From CAZYCC01 sp964645985 (GTDB lineage: Bacteria; Bacillota; Clostridia; Oscillospirales; CAG-272): 16,418 bases of DNA. Shown piece after piece: positions 1 through 6,196 of this stretch. The stretch lies in NCBI GenBank assembly GCA_964645985.1, contig CAZYCC010000039.1, positions 1-16,418 on the forward strand, written 5' to 3'. Position numbers and translations under genes: made by a program. Position 1 is the stretch's first letter; every line of letters starts with the position of its first letter. Under the pieces are notes generated by a model. The model saw only the letters and a list, made by a program, of their open reading frames with translations. It did no database searches and was not told the origin of the DNA.

Positions 1-50
1 GAGGGCGTGACGCTCTCGGAATTGTAACATTTTTGTAAACATCCCCTTTT

Positions 51-70
51 CCCGCGAAAATTTTCGCGGG
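51..70. promoter_or_regulatory. Perfect 20-bp palindrome upstream of the rplS promoter
   Basis: The sequence CCCGCGAAAATTTTCGCGGG is a perfect inverted repeat ending 5 bases before the -35 hexamer of the rplS promoter. Its A-tract/T-tract centre lies about 50 bases upstream of the expected transcription start, where a UP element (RNA polymerase alpha-subunit contact) would sit. The CGCG arms could also be a dimeric repressor or activator site. A related arrangement, followed by the same GAGCTTG, precedes the lipoprotein promoter at 9693-9729. The palindrome is seen directly; the role is inferred. Confidence 0.55.
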
Positions 71-75
71 GGAGC

Positions 76-104
76 TTGCGCGGGAGGGGATTTCGTGGTA
101 CAAT
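76..104 (+). promoter_or_regulatory. Sigma-A type promoter of rplS
   Basis: A -35 hexamer TTGCGC (76-81) and a -10 hexamer TACAAT (99-104) are separated by 17 bases. A TG dinucleotide one base before the -10 makes it an extended -10 promoter. Transcription should start near 111, giving a leader of about 100 bases before the rplS start codon. Confidence 0.75.
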
Positions 105-110
105 TGCCTT

Positions 111-213
111 TGCCTGCGACCTTCGGGAGGGGAGGCGCGGCGAAGGGCGGTCCACTGCGCGTCCGCAAGAACGCCCGGATCATTCGGATTTTCCCGGCAT
201 AGGAGGTCTGCCA
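111..213 (+). promoter_or_regulatory. rplS 5' leader, possible L19 leader element
   Basis: The expected leader is about 100 bases and has short complementary segments, for example GGGCG (145-149) with CGCCC (172-176), and a short CCG/CGG pairing around 176-187. It ends in a strong AGGAGG ribosome binding site (201-206). Firmicutes often carry an autoregulatory L19 leader at this place. I could not match this leader to the L19 consensus by eye, so the assignment rests mainly on position. Confidence 0.3.
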
Positions 214-555
214 ATGGACTTACTCAAGGTGTTTAACGAGCAGCAAATGAAAGCGGAGCCGCCCGCCGTTCGCGTCGGCGACACCGTGCGCGTCTCCAAC
301 CGCATCAAAGAAGGCACGCGCGAGCGCATTCAGATTTTCGAGGGGACGGTCATCGCCAAGCGCGGGGGCGGCGCGGGCGAAACCTTCACCGTGCGGCGCG
401 TCTCCTACGGCGTCGGCACAGAAAAAACCTTCCCGCTGCACTCTCCGAACGTCGTCAAGGTCGATGTCGTGCGCTCGGGAAAGGCGCGGCGCGCGAAGCT
501 CTACTACCTGCGCGACAAGGTCGGCAAGGAAGCCAAGCTCAAGGAAATTCTGTAG
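214..555 (+). CDS. rplS: 50S ribosomal protein L19
   Basis: This 113-residue protein is the bacterial ribosomal protein bL19, which sits at the 30S/50S interface of the ribosome. Hallmarks are the stretch around residues 21-45 (VRVGDTVRVSNRIKEGTRER...FEGTVIAKRG), then TFTVRRVSYGVGTEKTFPLHSP, and the end KARRAKLYYLRDKVGKEAK. The length matches the family. The ATG at 214 is chosen because AGGAGG (201-206) is 7 bases upstream and residues 1-12 fit the usual L19 N-terminus. The open frame extends upstream to 76, but that part has no L19 character and includes the promoter. In Firmicutes rplS usually follows trmD/rimM, which would lie beyond the left edge. It has its own extended -10 promoter. Confidence 0.98.
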   Translation: MDLLKVFNEQQMKAEPPAVRVGDTVRVSNRIKEGTRERIQIFEGTVIAKRGGGAGETFTVRRVSYGVGTEKTFPLHSPNVVKVDVVRSGKARRAKLYYLRDKVGKEAKLKEIL

Positions 556-669
556 CGAGGCCGCCTTTGCGCGGGGCGGAACTACCAAGGCACCGCGATA
601 TTCTCTTTCTTTTGTGAGAGGGTTCGCCGTATTCTTTTGTATCATCTACCGAAAAGAGGTGTTGCGATT

Positions 670-900
670 ATGAAAGAGGGGATTCACCCGAAGTATGAGG
701 AGGTCACCATCCGCTGCGCTTGCGGGGCGGAGGTCAAGACCCACGGCACCGCCGGCGACCGCAAGGTCGAGGTCTGCGCGCGCTGCCACCCCTTCTTCAC
801 CGGCAAGCAGAAGTTCGTCGACTCGGGCGGGAAGCTGGACAAGTTCAACCGCCGCCGCGAGGCCGCCGAGCGGCTGCGCGCGGCCTCCGGGCAAAAGTGA
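670..900 (+). CDS. rpmE: 50S ribosomal protein L31, zinc-binding (C+) type
   Basis: This 76-residue protein is bL31, a small protein at the central protuberance bridging the subunits. It has the family start MKEGIHPKY and all four zinc-ligand cysteines (C16, C18, C36, C39), followed by HPFFTGKQKFVDSGGKLDKFNRR. It is therefore the zinc-containing form, not the zinc-free paralogue induced during zinc starvation. The ATG at 670 fits the family N-terminus and follows a purine-rich AGAGGTG about 9 bases upstream; the longer open frame from 637 adds residues not expected in L31. It lies 114 bases after rplS. No convincing separate promoter is visible, so it may be co-transcribed with rplS. A strong terminator follows two bases after the stop codon. 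Confidence 0.97.
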   Translation: MKEGIHPKYEEVTIRCACGAEVKTHGTAGDRKVEVCARCHPFFTGKQKFVDSGGKLDKFNRRREAAERLRAASGQK

Positions 901-901
901 G

Positions 902-926
902 AAAGGGCGCCTCGGCGCCCTTTTTT
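902..926 (+). terminator. Rho-independent terminator after rpmE
   Basis: AAAGGGCGC (902-910) pairs with GCGCCCTTT (915-923) across the tetraloop CTCG, and the T-run continues to 926. The GGGCGCC/GGCGCCC core is nearly the same as in the terminator after the lipoprotein gene at 11787-11815. Confidence 0.93.
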
Positions 927-941
927 CAACAGAAGGAGCTG

Positions 942-1090
942 GTAGATAGTGGCTAGTGGCTAGTGAATGTACATTTTACTGCATTCATTGTAGTGATCTA
1001 ATCACTAACCACTAACTAACCACTCTCCACTAATCACTAACCACTAACTGACCACTAACTAATCACTATCCACTAACCACTGACCACTAT
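942..1090. repeat. Heptamer repeat element, copy 1 (rpmE / AEC transporter)
   Basis: The left arm has AGTGG-centred heptads (ATAGTGG, CTAGTGG, CTAGTGA). The right arm is a longer run of CACTAAC, CACTCTC, CACTAAT, CACTATC and CACTGAC units, some extended by four bases to 11-mers such as CACTAACTAAC, CACTAACTGAC and CACTAACTAAT. The arms are complementary (AGTGG against CCACT) and flank a small AT-richer hairpin with GAATG/CATTC arms (about 973-996). The A/T content is clearly higher than in the flanking genes. The element starts 16 bases after the terminator and ends 6 bases before the next start codon. It matches the elements at 3435-3617 and 9562-9689. Confidence 0.9.
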
Positions 1091-1096
1091 AACACT

Positions 1097-2044
1097 TTGC
1101 TTTCTTCGTTTGCGACGGTCGGCGGGCAGGTGCTCGTCATGTTCGCGCTGATGTTAGTGGGGCTGCTCTGCCGGCGGGCGCGCTTCCTTGACGAGGGCAC
1201 GGTGCGGCACCTCGCGGACCTTGCGATGTATGTCGTGACGCCCTGCGTCATCGTGCAGTCTTTCGCCCGCCCGTTTGAGCGGCCGCTTTTGCGCGGATTT
1301 TTGGTGACGATAGCGGCGGCGGCGGGCATTATGGGCGTTTCGCTCGCGCTCGCCTATCTCTTTTTTCGGAAAACCACGGGGGAGCGCGAGCGGCGGCGGC
1401 GGGTGCTGCGCTTCGGCGTCGTCTTCTCAAACTGCGGCTATATGGCGATCCCGCTCGTGCAGGCGCTGCTCGGCGAGGAGGGGGTGTTCTACGCCGCCGC
1501 GTATCAGGCGGTCTTCAACACGGTCGTTTGGACGGTCGGGGTGTGGATGGTGACCGGCGGGCGCGGGGAGGACGGCGCGCGCGTGAAACTGCGCACAATT
1601 TTTCTCCACCCCGCTATATTGTCGGTCGCCGTGGGGATGGTCCTTTTCCTTTTTTCGGTAGATTTGCCGAGCGTCCTCGCGCGTCCGGTCGGCTATCTCG
1701 CCGCGCTCAATACGCCCATTCCGATGCTGATTATCGGCTATTACTTAGCCGATCTTCGCCCTCGCGACCTCTTTTCCCACGCGGATGAGTGGGGCATGGT
1801 GGCGCTGCGCCTGCTCGCCGTGCCGCTGCTCGCGCTTGCGGCGCTGCGCGCGCTCGGCGTGCGCGGCAGCGTCCTTGTGACGCTCGTTCTCTGCGCCGCC
1901 TCGCCTGTCGCGACGATCTCCACGATGTTTCAGGCGAAATTCGCGGGCGACCCCGTGCTCTCATCGCGCACGGTTTCCCTCTCGACCCTGCTCTCGCTCC
2001 TCACCCTGACCGCGATTGTCTCCCTCGCCATGCGCCTCGCGTGA
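1097..2044 (+). CDS. AEC (auxin efflux carrier) family transporter
   Basis: This 315-residue, very hydrophobic protein fits the AEC family of secondary carriers, whose bacterial members move small organic anions such as malate across the cytoplasmic membrane. The substrate cannot be told from sequence. The N-terminus (VGGQVLVMFALMLVGLLCRR), the central FSNCGYMAIPLVQALLGEEGVFYAAAY and the C-terminal ASPVATISTMFQAKFAGDPVLSSRTVSLSTLLS are typical of clostridial AEC proteins, and about ten membrane segments can be traced. The start is odd. The TTG at 1097 is the only in-frame start giving a full first helix, yet no ribosome binding site precedes it because heptamer repeat DNA runs to 1090. ATG at 1139 would cut into the first helix. 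No partner gene is visible. Confidence 0.9.
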   Translation: MLSSFATVGGQVLVMFALMLVGLLCRRARFLDEGTVRHLADLAMYVVTPCVIVQSFARPFERPLLRGFLVTIAAAAGIMGVSLALAYLFFRKTTGERERRRRVLRFGVVFSNCGYMAIPLVQALLGEEGVFYAAAYQAVFNTVVWTVGVWMVTGGRGEDGARVKLRTIFLHPAILSVAVGMVLFLFSVDLPSVLARPVGYLAALNTPIPMLIIGYYLADLRPRDLFSHADEWGMVALRLLAVPLLALAALRALGVRGSVLVTLVLCAASPVATISTMFQAKFAGDPVLSSRTVSLSTLLSLLTLTAIVSLAMRLA

Positions 2045-2134
2045 GGCACGCCGAGGCAGCGCGGGAGCGATGAGCGGCGCGCGGCGGACCCCCGAAAAGA
2101 GGGCACCCCTCCCCTCATAACCCCGTTTTTCCCT

Positions 2135-3433
2135 ATGCCGCTTCATTCTTCGCTGTCGATCTTTCGCCCGCTTGAGCGGGAGGATAGCCGCCCGGAGGCG
2201 GTGCTCGCCGCCGTCTTCCCGAAGGGAGAGGGGGCGCGCTCCGCCGAGGCGTCGCTCGAGGAGCTCTCGCGCCTGCTTGAAACGGCGGGCGGGCGAACTT
2301 TCGCCCGGGTCGTGCAGAGCAAGGACGCGCCCGACCGCGCGACCTATCTTGGCAGCGGCAAATTAGAGGAGATGCGCCGCACCTGCGAGCTGGGGGGCGT
2401 GTCGCTCGCCGTTTTCGACGCGGAGCTCTCGCCGACGGTGATTCGCAATATCGAGAGGGCGCTCGGGCAGGTGCGCGTCATCGACCGCACTATGCTCATT
2501 CTTGACATTTTCGCGCTGCACGCGCGCTCGCGCGAGGGCATGCTGCAGGTGGAGCTCGCGCAGCTCAAATATACCGCTCCGCGCCTTGCCGGGCGGGGCA
2601 AAGATCTCTCGCGCCTTGGCGGCGGCATCGGCACGCGCGGCCCCGGCGAGAGCAAGCTTGAAACTGACCGGCGGCACCTCTCGCGCCGCGAGGCGGCGCT
2701 CACGGCGGAGCTGGAAACGCTAACGCGCCAGCGCGCGACGAGGAGGCGGGCGCGCGAGCGGGCGGGGGTTTTCTCGGTGGCGATTGCCGGGTATACCAAC
2801 GCCGGCAAAACGACGCTCTGCAACGCTCTGACCGGGGCGGGCCTTCTTGCCGAGGATAAGCTCTTCGCGACGCTTGACCCCGCGACAAGGCGGTATCGCC
2901 TACCGAGCGGGCGGGAGATTCTCCTCACGGACACGGTCGGGTTCATTCGCAACCTGCCCACCCGCCTTATCGACGCTTTCCGCTCAACGCTCGAGGAGGT
3001 CTCGCTTGCCGACGCGGTCCTGCTCCTTCTTGACGCGTCGGATGAGGAGTGCGAGGCGCAGCTCGCGGTGACGCGAGAGCTGCTCGCCGAGCTCGGGGCG
3101 GGCGACAAGCCGACGGTCATCGCTCTCAATAAGTGCGATCTGCGCGGGGCAATGCTCTTGCCGCGCGCCCCCGGCGCGCGCGAGGCGATCGTCTGCATTT
3201 CGGCAAAGACCGGGCAGGGCCTGCCGGAGCTCATAGAGGTTCTCGAGCGGCTTTCTCGCGAGGATCGCCGGGAGGCGGCGCTCTTTTTCCCGAGCGAGAA
3301 GCTAGGCCTACTTAATGACCTCTTCGAGGCGGGCAGCGTCCTCGAGGTGCGCTACGAGCCGTCCGGCGCGCGCGTGCGCGCCTCCCTCGACGCGCCCTCG
3401 CGCGGCAGGCTGCGCGAATACCTCGTGGAATAA
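2135..3433 (+). CDS. hflX: GTPase HflX
   Basis: HflX is a ribosome-associated GTPase that in studied bacteria splits stalled 70S ribosomes, for example after heat or antibiotic stress. The 432-residue protein has the N-terminal HflX domain (about 20-205, with YLGSGKLEEM, the DRT and DIFALHARSREGMLQVELAQL stretch, and the glycine-rich GGGIGTRGPGESKLE). It then has a Ras-like GTPase domain: G1 GYTNAGKTT (219-227), G3 DTVGF (266-270), G4 NKCD (332-335) and G5 SAK (356-358). All motifs look intact. The ATG at 2135 gives a normal N-terminus, but the upstream 20 bases are pyrimidine-rich with no Shine-Dalgarno sequence. It lies 90 bases after the transporter. A heptamer element begins two bases after its stop codon. 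Confidence 0.97.
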   Translation: MPLHSSLSIFRPLEREDSRPEAVLAAVFPKGEGARSAEASLEELSRLLETAGGRTFARVVQSKDAPDRATYLGSGKLEEMRRTCELGGVSLAVFDAELSPTVIRNIERALGQVRVIDRTMLILDIFALHARSREGMLQVELAQLKYTAPRLAGRGKDLSRLGGGIGTRGPGESKLETDRRHLSRREAALTAELETLTRQRATRRRARERAGVFSVAIAGYTNAGKTTLCNALTGAGLLAEDKLFATLDPATRRYRLPSGREILLTDTVGFIRNLPTRLIDAFRSTLEEVSLADAVLLLLDASDEECEAQLAVTRELLAELGAGDKPTVIALNKCDLRGAMLLPRAPGAREAIVCISAKTGQGLPELIEVLERLSREDRREAALFFPSEKLGLLNDLFEAGSVLEVRYEPSGARVRASLDAPSRGRLREYLVE

Positions 3434-3434
3434 A

Positions 3435-3617
3435 TAGTGGTTAGTGGAAAGTGGAAAGTGGTTAGTGATTCGTGGTGAGAACACTGCAGGGAATGCGGCG
3501 AAACGTTCACTCTCTATTCACAAAATATTACTTCGTAATTAGTGAAAAGTGGTTAGAATACGACAACGAACGTGGGGAAGCGTTTACTCTCTATCCACTA
3601 TCCACTATCCATTACTG
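3435..3617. repeat. Heptamer repeat element, copy 2 (hflX / yigZ)
   Basis: The left arm reads AGTGGTT AGTGGAA AGTGGAA AGTGGTT AGTGATT; the right arm reads TATCCAC TATCCAC TATCCAT. Between them is a longer core containing a direct duplication: GAAACGTTCACTCTCTATTC (3500-3519, continuing AC) and GAAGCGTTTACTCTCTATCC (3577-3596, continuing AC). A second AGTGAAAAGTGGTTAG segment lies at 3541-3556. The core thus looks like a partial duplication of the element seen at 9562-9689. The element begins right after the hflX stop codon and reaches into the region where the next gene's start signals should be. Confidence 0.88.
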
Positions 3618-3641
3618 AGCGGGCGAGATGGGTTTACGGCG

Positions 3642-4286
3642 GTGGACGACGCGGTCACGACGCTCGCGGGGGAGGGCAGCGGCTTTTTTGAGGACAGGCG
3701 CTCGCGCTTTTTCGCGCACGCCTCGCCTATTGAGAGCGAGAGCGACGCGCTCGCCTTTTTCGCGCGTGTGCGCGCACGCTACCCCGGCGCGCGCCATGTC
3801 GCCTTTGCCTATCGCCTAAGCGAAACGGCGGGGGTGCGCTATTCGGATGACGGCGAGCCGCAGGGGGCGGCGGGGCTGCCCCTGCTCGAGGCGCTGCGCG
3901 CGCGGGATCTCACGCGCGCGGCGGTCGCGGTGGCGCGGTTTTTCGGAGGGGTGCTGCTCGGGCGCGGCGGGCTTGTCCGCGCGTACGGCGCGGCGGCGGG
4001 GGCGTCGCTCGAGGACGCGGGAAGGGTCACATATCGCCTTTCGCGCGAGATCTGCCTCACCCTGCCTTACGCGCTCTATGGGCGCGTGGAGGCGCTGTGC
4101 GCGGGGGTGACGCATATCGTGGAAGAGAGCTCGTTTGGCGAGGAGGTCTCGCTGCGGTTGCTCCTGCCCGAGCGCGACGCGCTCGCCTTCTGCGCGGCAG
4201 TGCGCGAGCTCTCGGCGGGGAGAGTGAATCCCCTCCCCGGCGCGGCAAAGTATGCCCCCTTCCCCGAGGCGGACGCGGAAAAGTAG
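3642..4286 (+). CDS. YigZ/IMPACT family protein (UPF0029)
   Basis: This 214-residue protein belongs to the YigZ family, related to eukaryotic IMPACT, whose bacterial role is unsettled (ribosome-linked or nucleic-acid-binding functions have been proposed). The UPF0029 domain spans about residues 15-125, with SRFFAHASPI, YSDDGEPQGAAGLPLLEAL and RFFGGVLLGRGGLVRAYGAAA, followed by a DUF1949-like C-terminal part. The start is uncertain. GTG at 3642 gives the usual spacing of about 20 residues to the SRF motif, but only a weak GAGATGGG precedes it. A GTG at 3549 would add 31 residues translated from heptamer repeat DNA, which I consider artefactual. It is the last recognisable gene before a GC-rich spacer. 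Confidence 0.92.
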   Translation: MDDAVTTLAGEGSGFFEDRRSRFFAHASPIESESDALAFFARVRARYPGARHVAFAYRLSETAGVRYSDDGEPQGAAGLPLLEALRARDLTRAAVAVARFFGGVLLGRGGLVRAYGAAAGASLEDAGRVTYRLSREICLTLPYALYGRVEALCAGVTHIVEESSFGEEVSLRLLLPERDALAFCAAVRELSAGRVNPLPGAAKYAPFPEADAEK

Positions 4287-4310
4287 CGGTTCCCCCGCGA
4301 GGGCGCGGGC

Positions 4311-4350
4311 GCGGGCAAAACCGCCTCGCGCGAGGATGGGCGCGGAAAAA
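4311..4350. repeat. GC-rich dispersed unit, first copy upstream of dgt
   Basis: It begins GCGGGCAAAACCGCCTCG and continues through a CCTCGCGCGAGG palindrome to ATGGGCGCGG. It aligns with 4541-4580 (GCGGGCAAACCGCCTCG...TGTGGGGGCGC) with only a few differences and single-base indels. It also resembles GGCAAAATCCGCCTCGG inside the coding sequence at 13202-13218. Confidence 0.55.
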
Positions 4351-4540
4351 TAACATCTCTCCTTTGCCCCGCTTCCCGGCGATACCCCCTCCCGCGCTCG
4401 TTCCCGTTGTTTGTACCGGGAGGCGGCTTCTCTTCCTTCGGCGAAAGAGTACTTTCTCGCGGCAAGTGTAAATAATGTAGATATAAATCCCCCTCGCGGG
4501 GTTCGGGCGCGGGGGCGCACAATGGAGGGCGGCGTGGGCG

Positions 4541-4580
4541 CGCGGGCAAACCGCCTCGCCGAATGTGGGGGCGCAATCCC
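4541..4580. repeat. GC-rich dispersed unit, second copy upstream of dgt
   Basis: It contains GCGGGCAAACCGCCTCGCCG followed by a G-rich half ending GGGGGCGCAATCCC. It is a direct, imperfect repeat of 4311-4350, 230 bases apart. Confidence 0.55.
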
Positions 4581-4662
4581 AAAAACCTAACCACCGCGTA
4601 CATGATAAACGCAGTTTCGCGCGGGGACGAGGACGCGGCGCGCGGGTTTCTTCTCCTTTTTT

Positions 4663-5829
4663 ATGGACACGGTAAAGAGCCGCCTGGAGCGGCGCGAGAG
4701 GGAGCTTTTGTCGCCGCGGGCGGCGCTCTCCGCCTGCACGCTCGGGCGCCGCGAGCCCGCCTCGCCGGATGACCTGCGCACCGAATTTCAGCGCGACCGC
4801 GACCGCATTCTCCATTCCAAGGCGTTTCGGCGGCTCTCGCACAAGACGCAGGTCTTTCTCTGCCCGGAGGACGACCACTACCGCACGCGCTTAACGCACA
4901 CGCTCGAGGTGGCGCAGGTGGCGAGGACCATTGCGCGCGGTCTCTTCCTCAATGAGGACCTCACCGAGGCGGTGGCGCTCGGGCACGATCTCGGCCATAC
5001 GCCCTTCGGGCACGCGGGAGAGCGCGTGCTGCGGCGGTGCTTCTCCCCCGACTTTGCCCACTACAAGCAGAGCCTGCGCGTCGTCGACCTCTTAGAGCGC
5101 CTGAACCTCACCTATGAAACGCGCGACGGTATTTTGCGCCACGCGGGAGAGGACCGCGCGGGCACTCTCGAGGGGCAGGTGGTCAAGCTCGCCGACCGCA
5201 TCGCCTATATTAACCACGACATCGACGACGCGCTGCGCGCCGGGGTCATTGCGAGCGGGGACCTGCCACGCGGCCCCGCGCGAGTTCTCGGGGAAACGCA
5301 CGGGCAGCGCATCGAGACGATGGTGCGCAGCGTCATTGCGGCGGGGACGGAGGGGGGCGAGGTGAAAATGGAGCGGGAGATTTCCGAGGCGAGCGAGGAG
5401 CTGCGCGCCTTTCTTTTCGAGAGCGTCTACACCAATCCCGCGGCAAAGGGCGAGGAGGCGAAGGCCGAGGCGATGCTCGAGCAGCTCTACGACTATTTCG
5501 CCGCCCACCCCGAGAGAATCCCCCCGTGGGGGGGCGAGGAGGCGCGCGGCGTGCGCGATCCCGCGCGGAAAGGGGGGGACGGCAGGGAGCGCAGTTCCGC
5601 GCGGCAGGAGCGCGACCGGGGAGGAGAGTGCGGCAGCCGCCTCTCGCCGGCAGAGCGGGCGAGGATACTTGAAGTGGACTCTTTCACCGAGGAGGACACG
5701 CCCGCGCGGCGCGCCGCCGATTTTCTCTCCGGCATGACCGACCGCTACGCCATCACGCTCTACCGCAAGCTGTTCATTCCCGAGGTCTTCGTCGGCGGCG
5801 GCATCTACCCCGCCTCCCCGCAGAAGTAA
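4663..5829 (+). CDS. dgt: Deoxyguanosinetriphosphate triphosphohydrolase-like HD protein
   Basis: This 388-residue protein is a dGTPase-like HD-domain phosphohydrolase, a family that splits dNTPs into nucleoside and triphosphate and so shapes dNTP pools. The start RRERELLSPRAALS, the signature DDLRTEFQRDRDRILHSKAF and the HD core RLTHTLEVAQVARTIARG...GHDLGHTPFGHAGE are clear. Likely metal ligands are H79, H108 and D109, with the fourth ligand near D186. The C-terminal GMTDRYAITLYRKLF is intact. A low-complexity segment of roughly 50 residues, rich in Gly, Arg and Glu (about 286-340), splits the usual C-terminal region and makes it longer than typical clostridial homologues. ATG 4663 fits the family start but lacks a Shine-Dalgarno sequence. 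Position before dnaG and rpoD is common in Clostridia. Confidence 0.94.
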   Translation: MDTVKSRLERRERELLSPRAALSACTLGRREPASPDDLRTEFQRDRDRILHSKAFRRLSHKTQVFLCPEDDHYRTRLTHTLEVAQVARTIARGLFLNEDLTEAVALGHDLGHTPFGHAGERVLRRCFSPDFAHYKQSLRVVDLLERLNLTYETRDGILRHAGEDRAGTLEGQVVKLADRIAYINHDIDDALRAGVIASGDLPRGPARVLGETHGQRIETMVRSVIAAGTEGGEVKMEREISEASEELRAFLFESVYTNPAAKGEEAKAEAMLEQLYDYFAAHPERIPPWGGEEARGVRDPARKGGDGRERSSARQERDRGGECGSRLSPAERARILEVDSFTEEDTPARRAADFLSGMTDRYAITLYRKLFIPEVFVGGGIYPASPQK

Positions 5830-6153
5830 CCCGCGCGCGCGGCGGCACGGGCAACCCCCCGTATTGTTTCCCGGTCGGCACTCCCCCGGCGTTTCCCCGG
5901 AAGTTTTCTTCGGCGTTTCCCCCTGCCTCGCCGCAAAAATTCGCCTCTGCCGCGAGGCGGGGCGGCGCGCGCCCCGGGCGAGGGCGGGGTGTCGTGCGCC
6001 GCGTCGGTTATCCGTTAGAGCAGTGAGGGAAGGCGCAGCCCGCGCTCCCGAGAGGGTTCTCGCGGTCAGCACTCCTCACCCCCCGCGAGTAACCCGCGCC
6101 GCGCTCCCGTACTCTCCTGCGACCGCGCACGGGTGGGCGTGCGGCGGAGATAT
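5830..6153. other. GC-rich spacer between dgt and dnaG
   Basis: No gene is supported here. The dnaG frame stays open through it from 5864, but the translation is low-complexity and unlike primase. It holds a direct repeat (CGGCGTTTCCCC at 5891 and again near 5913), short hairpins such as CGAGAGGGTTCTCG (about 6050-6063), and GC-rich segments like those in the other spacers. No T-run terminator is visible after dgt. Confidence 0.55.
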
Positions 6154-6182
6154 TTGTTCATCTTACGTTCATCTTATATTCT
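6154..6182 (+). promoter_or_regulatory. Candidate dnaG promoter in an AT-rich island
   Basis: TTGTTC (6154-6159) and TATTCT (6177-6182) are 17 bases apart, with TATATT (6175-6180) as an alternative -10. The region is a sharp AT-rich island in GC-rich surroundings. It contains a 10-base direct repeat, GTTCATCTTA, at 6156-6165 and 6167-6176. Initiation here would leave a leader of only about 8-10 bases before the TTG start. Confidence 0.45.
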
Positions 6183-6196
6183 TATTCGAGGGGAAC

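Larger units (their letters stand above)
4287..4662. other. GC-rich spacer between yigZ and dgt with short repeats
   Basis: I see no gene in these 376 bases. The spacer has a small GC hairpin just after the yigZ stop (CCCGCG...CGCGGG, no T-run), two copies of a degenerate GC-rich unit (4311-4350 and 4541-4580) and an AT-richer patch at about 4465-4490 with -10-like sequences (TAAATAAT, TATAAA) but no matching -35. A TTCCTTCGGCGAAAGAG stretch near 4433 resembles motifs in the spacer at 14229-14360. The last 20 bases before dgt are T-rich and lack a ribosome binding site. Confidence 0.6.

Noticed and set aside
612..645. Separate promoter for rpmE (TTGTGA ... TATCAT)
   Set aside because: The hexamers are 22 bases apart, too far for a normal sigma-A promoter, and no better pair was found.
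942..1090. CRISPR array
   Set aside because: The repeat units are 7-11 bases with no unique spacers, and no cas genes are present. The same holds for the elements at 3435 and 9562.
4057..4878. 273-codon minus-strand open frame overlapping the yigZ end and the dgt start
   Set aside because: It runs antisense to two conserved genes and its translation is Arg/Pro/Ala-rich without recognisable motifs.
5864..6196. N-terminal extension of primase to 5864
   Set aside because: The extension lacks primase similarity and contains the likely promoter. DnaG proteins begin 10-15 residues before the DIV motif, which fits TTG 6197.
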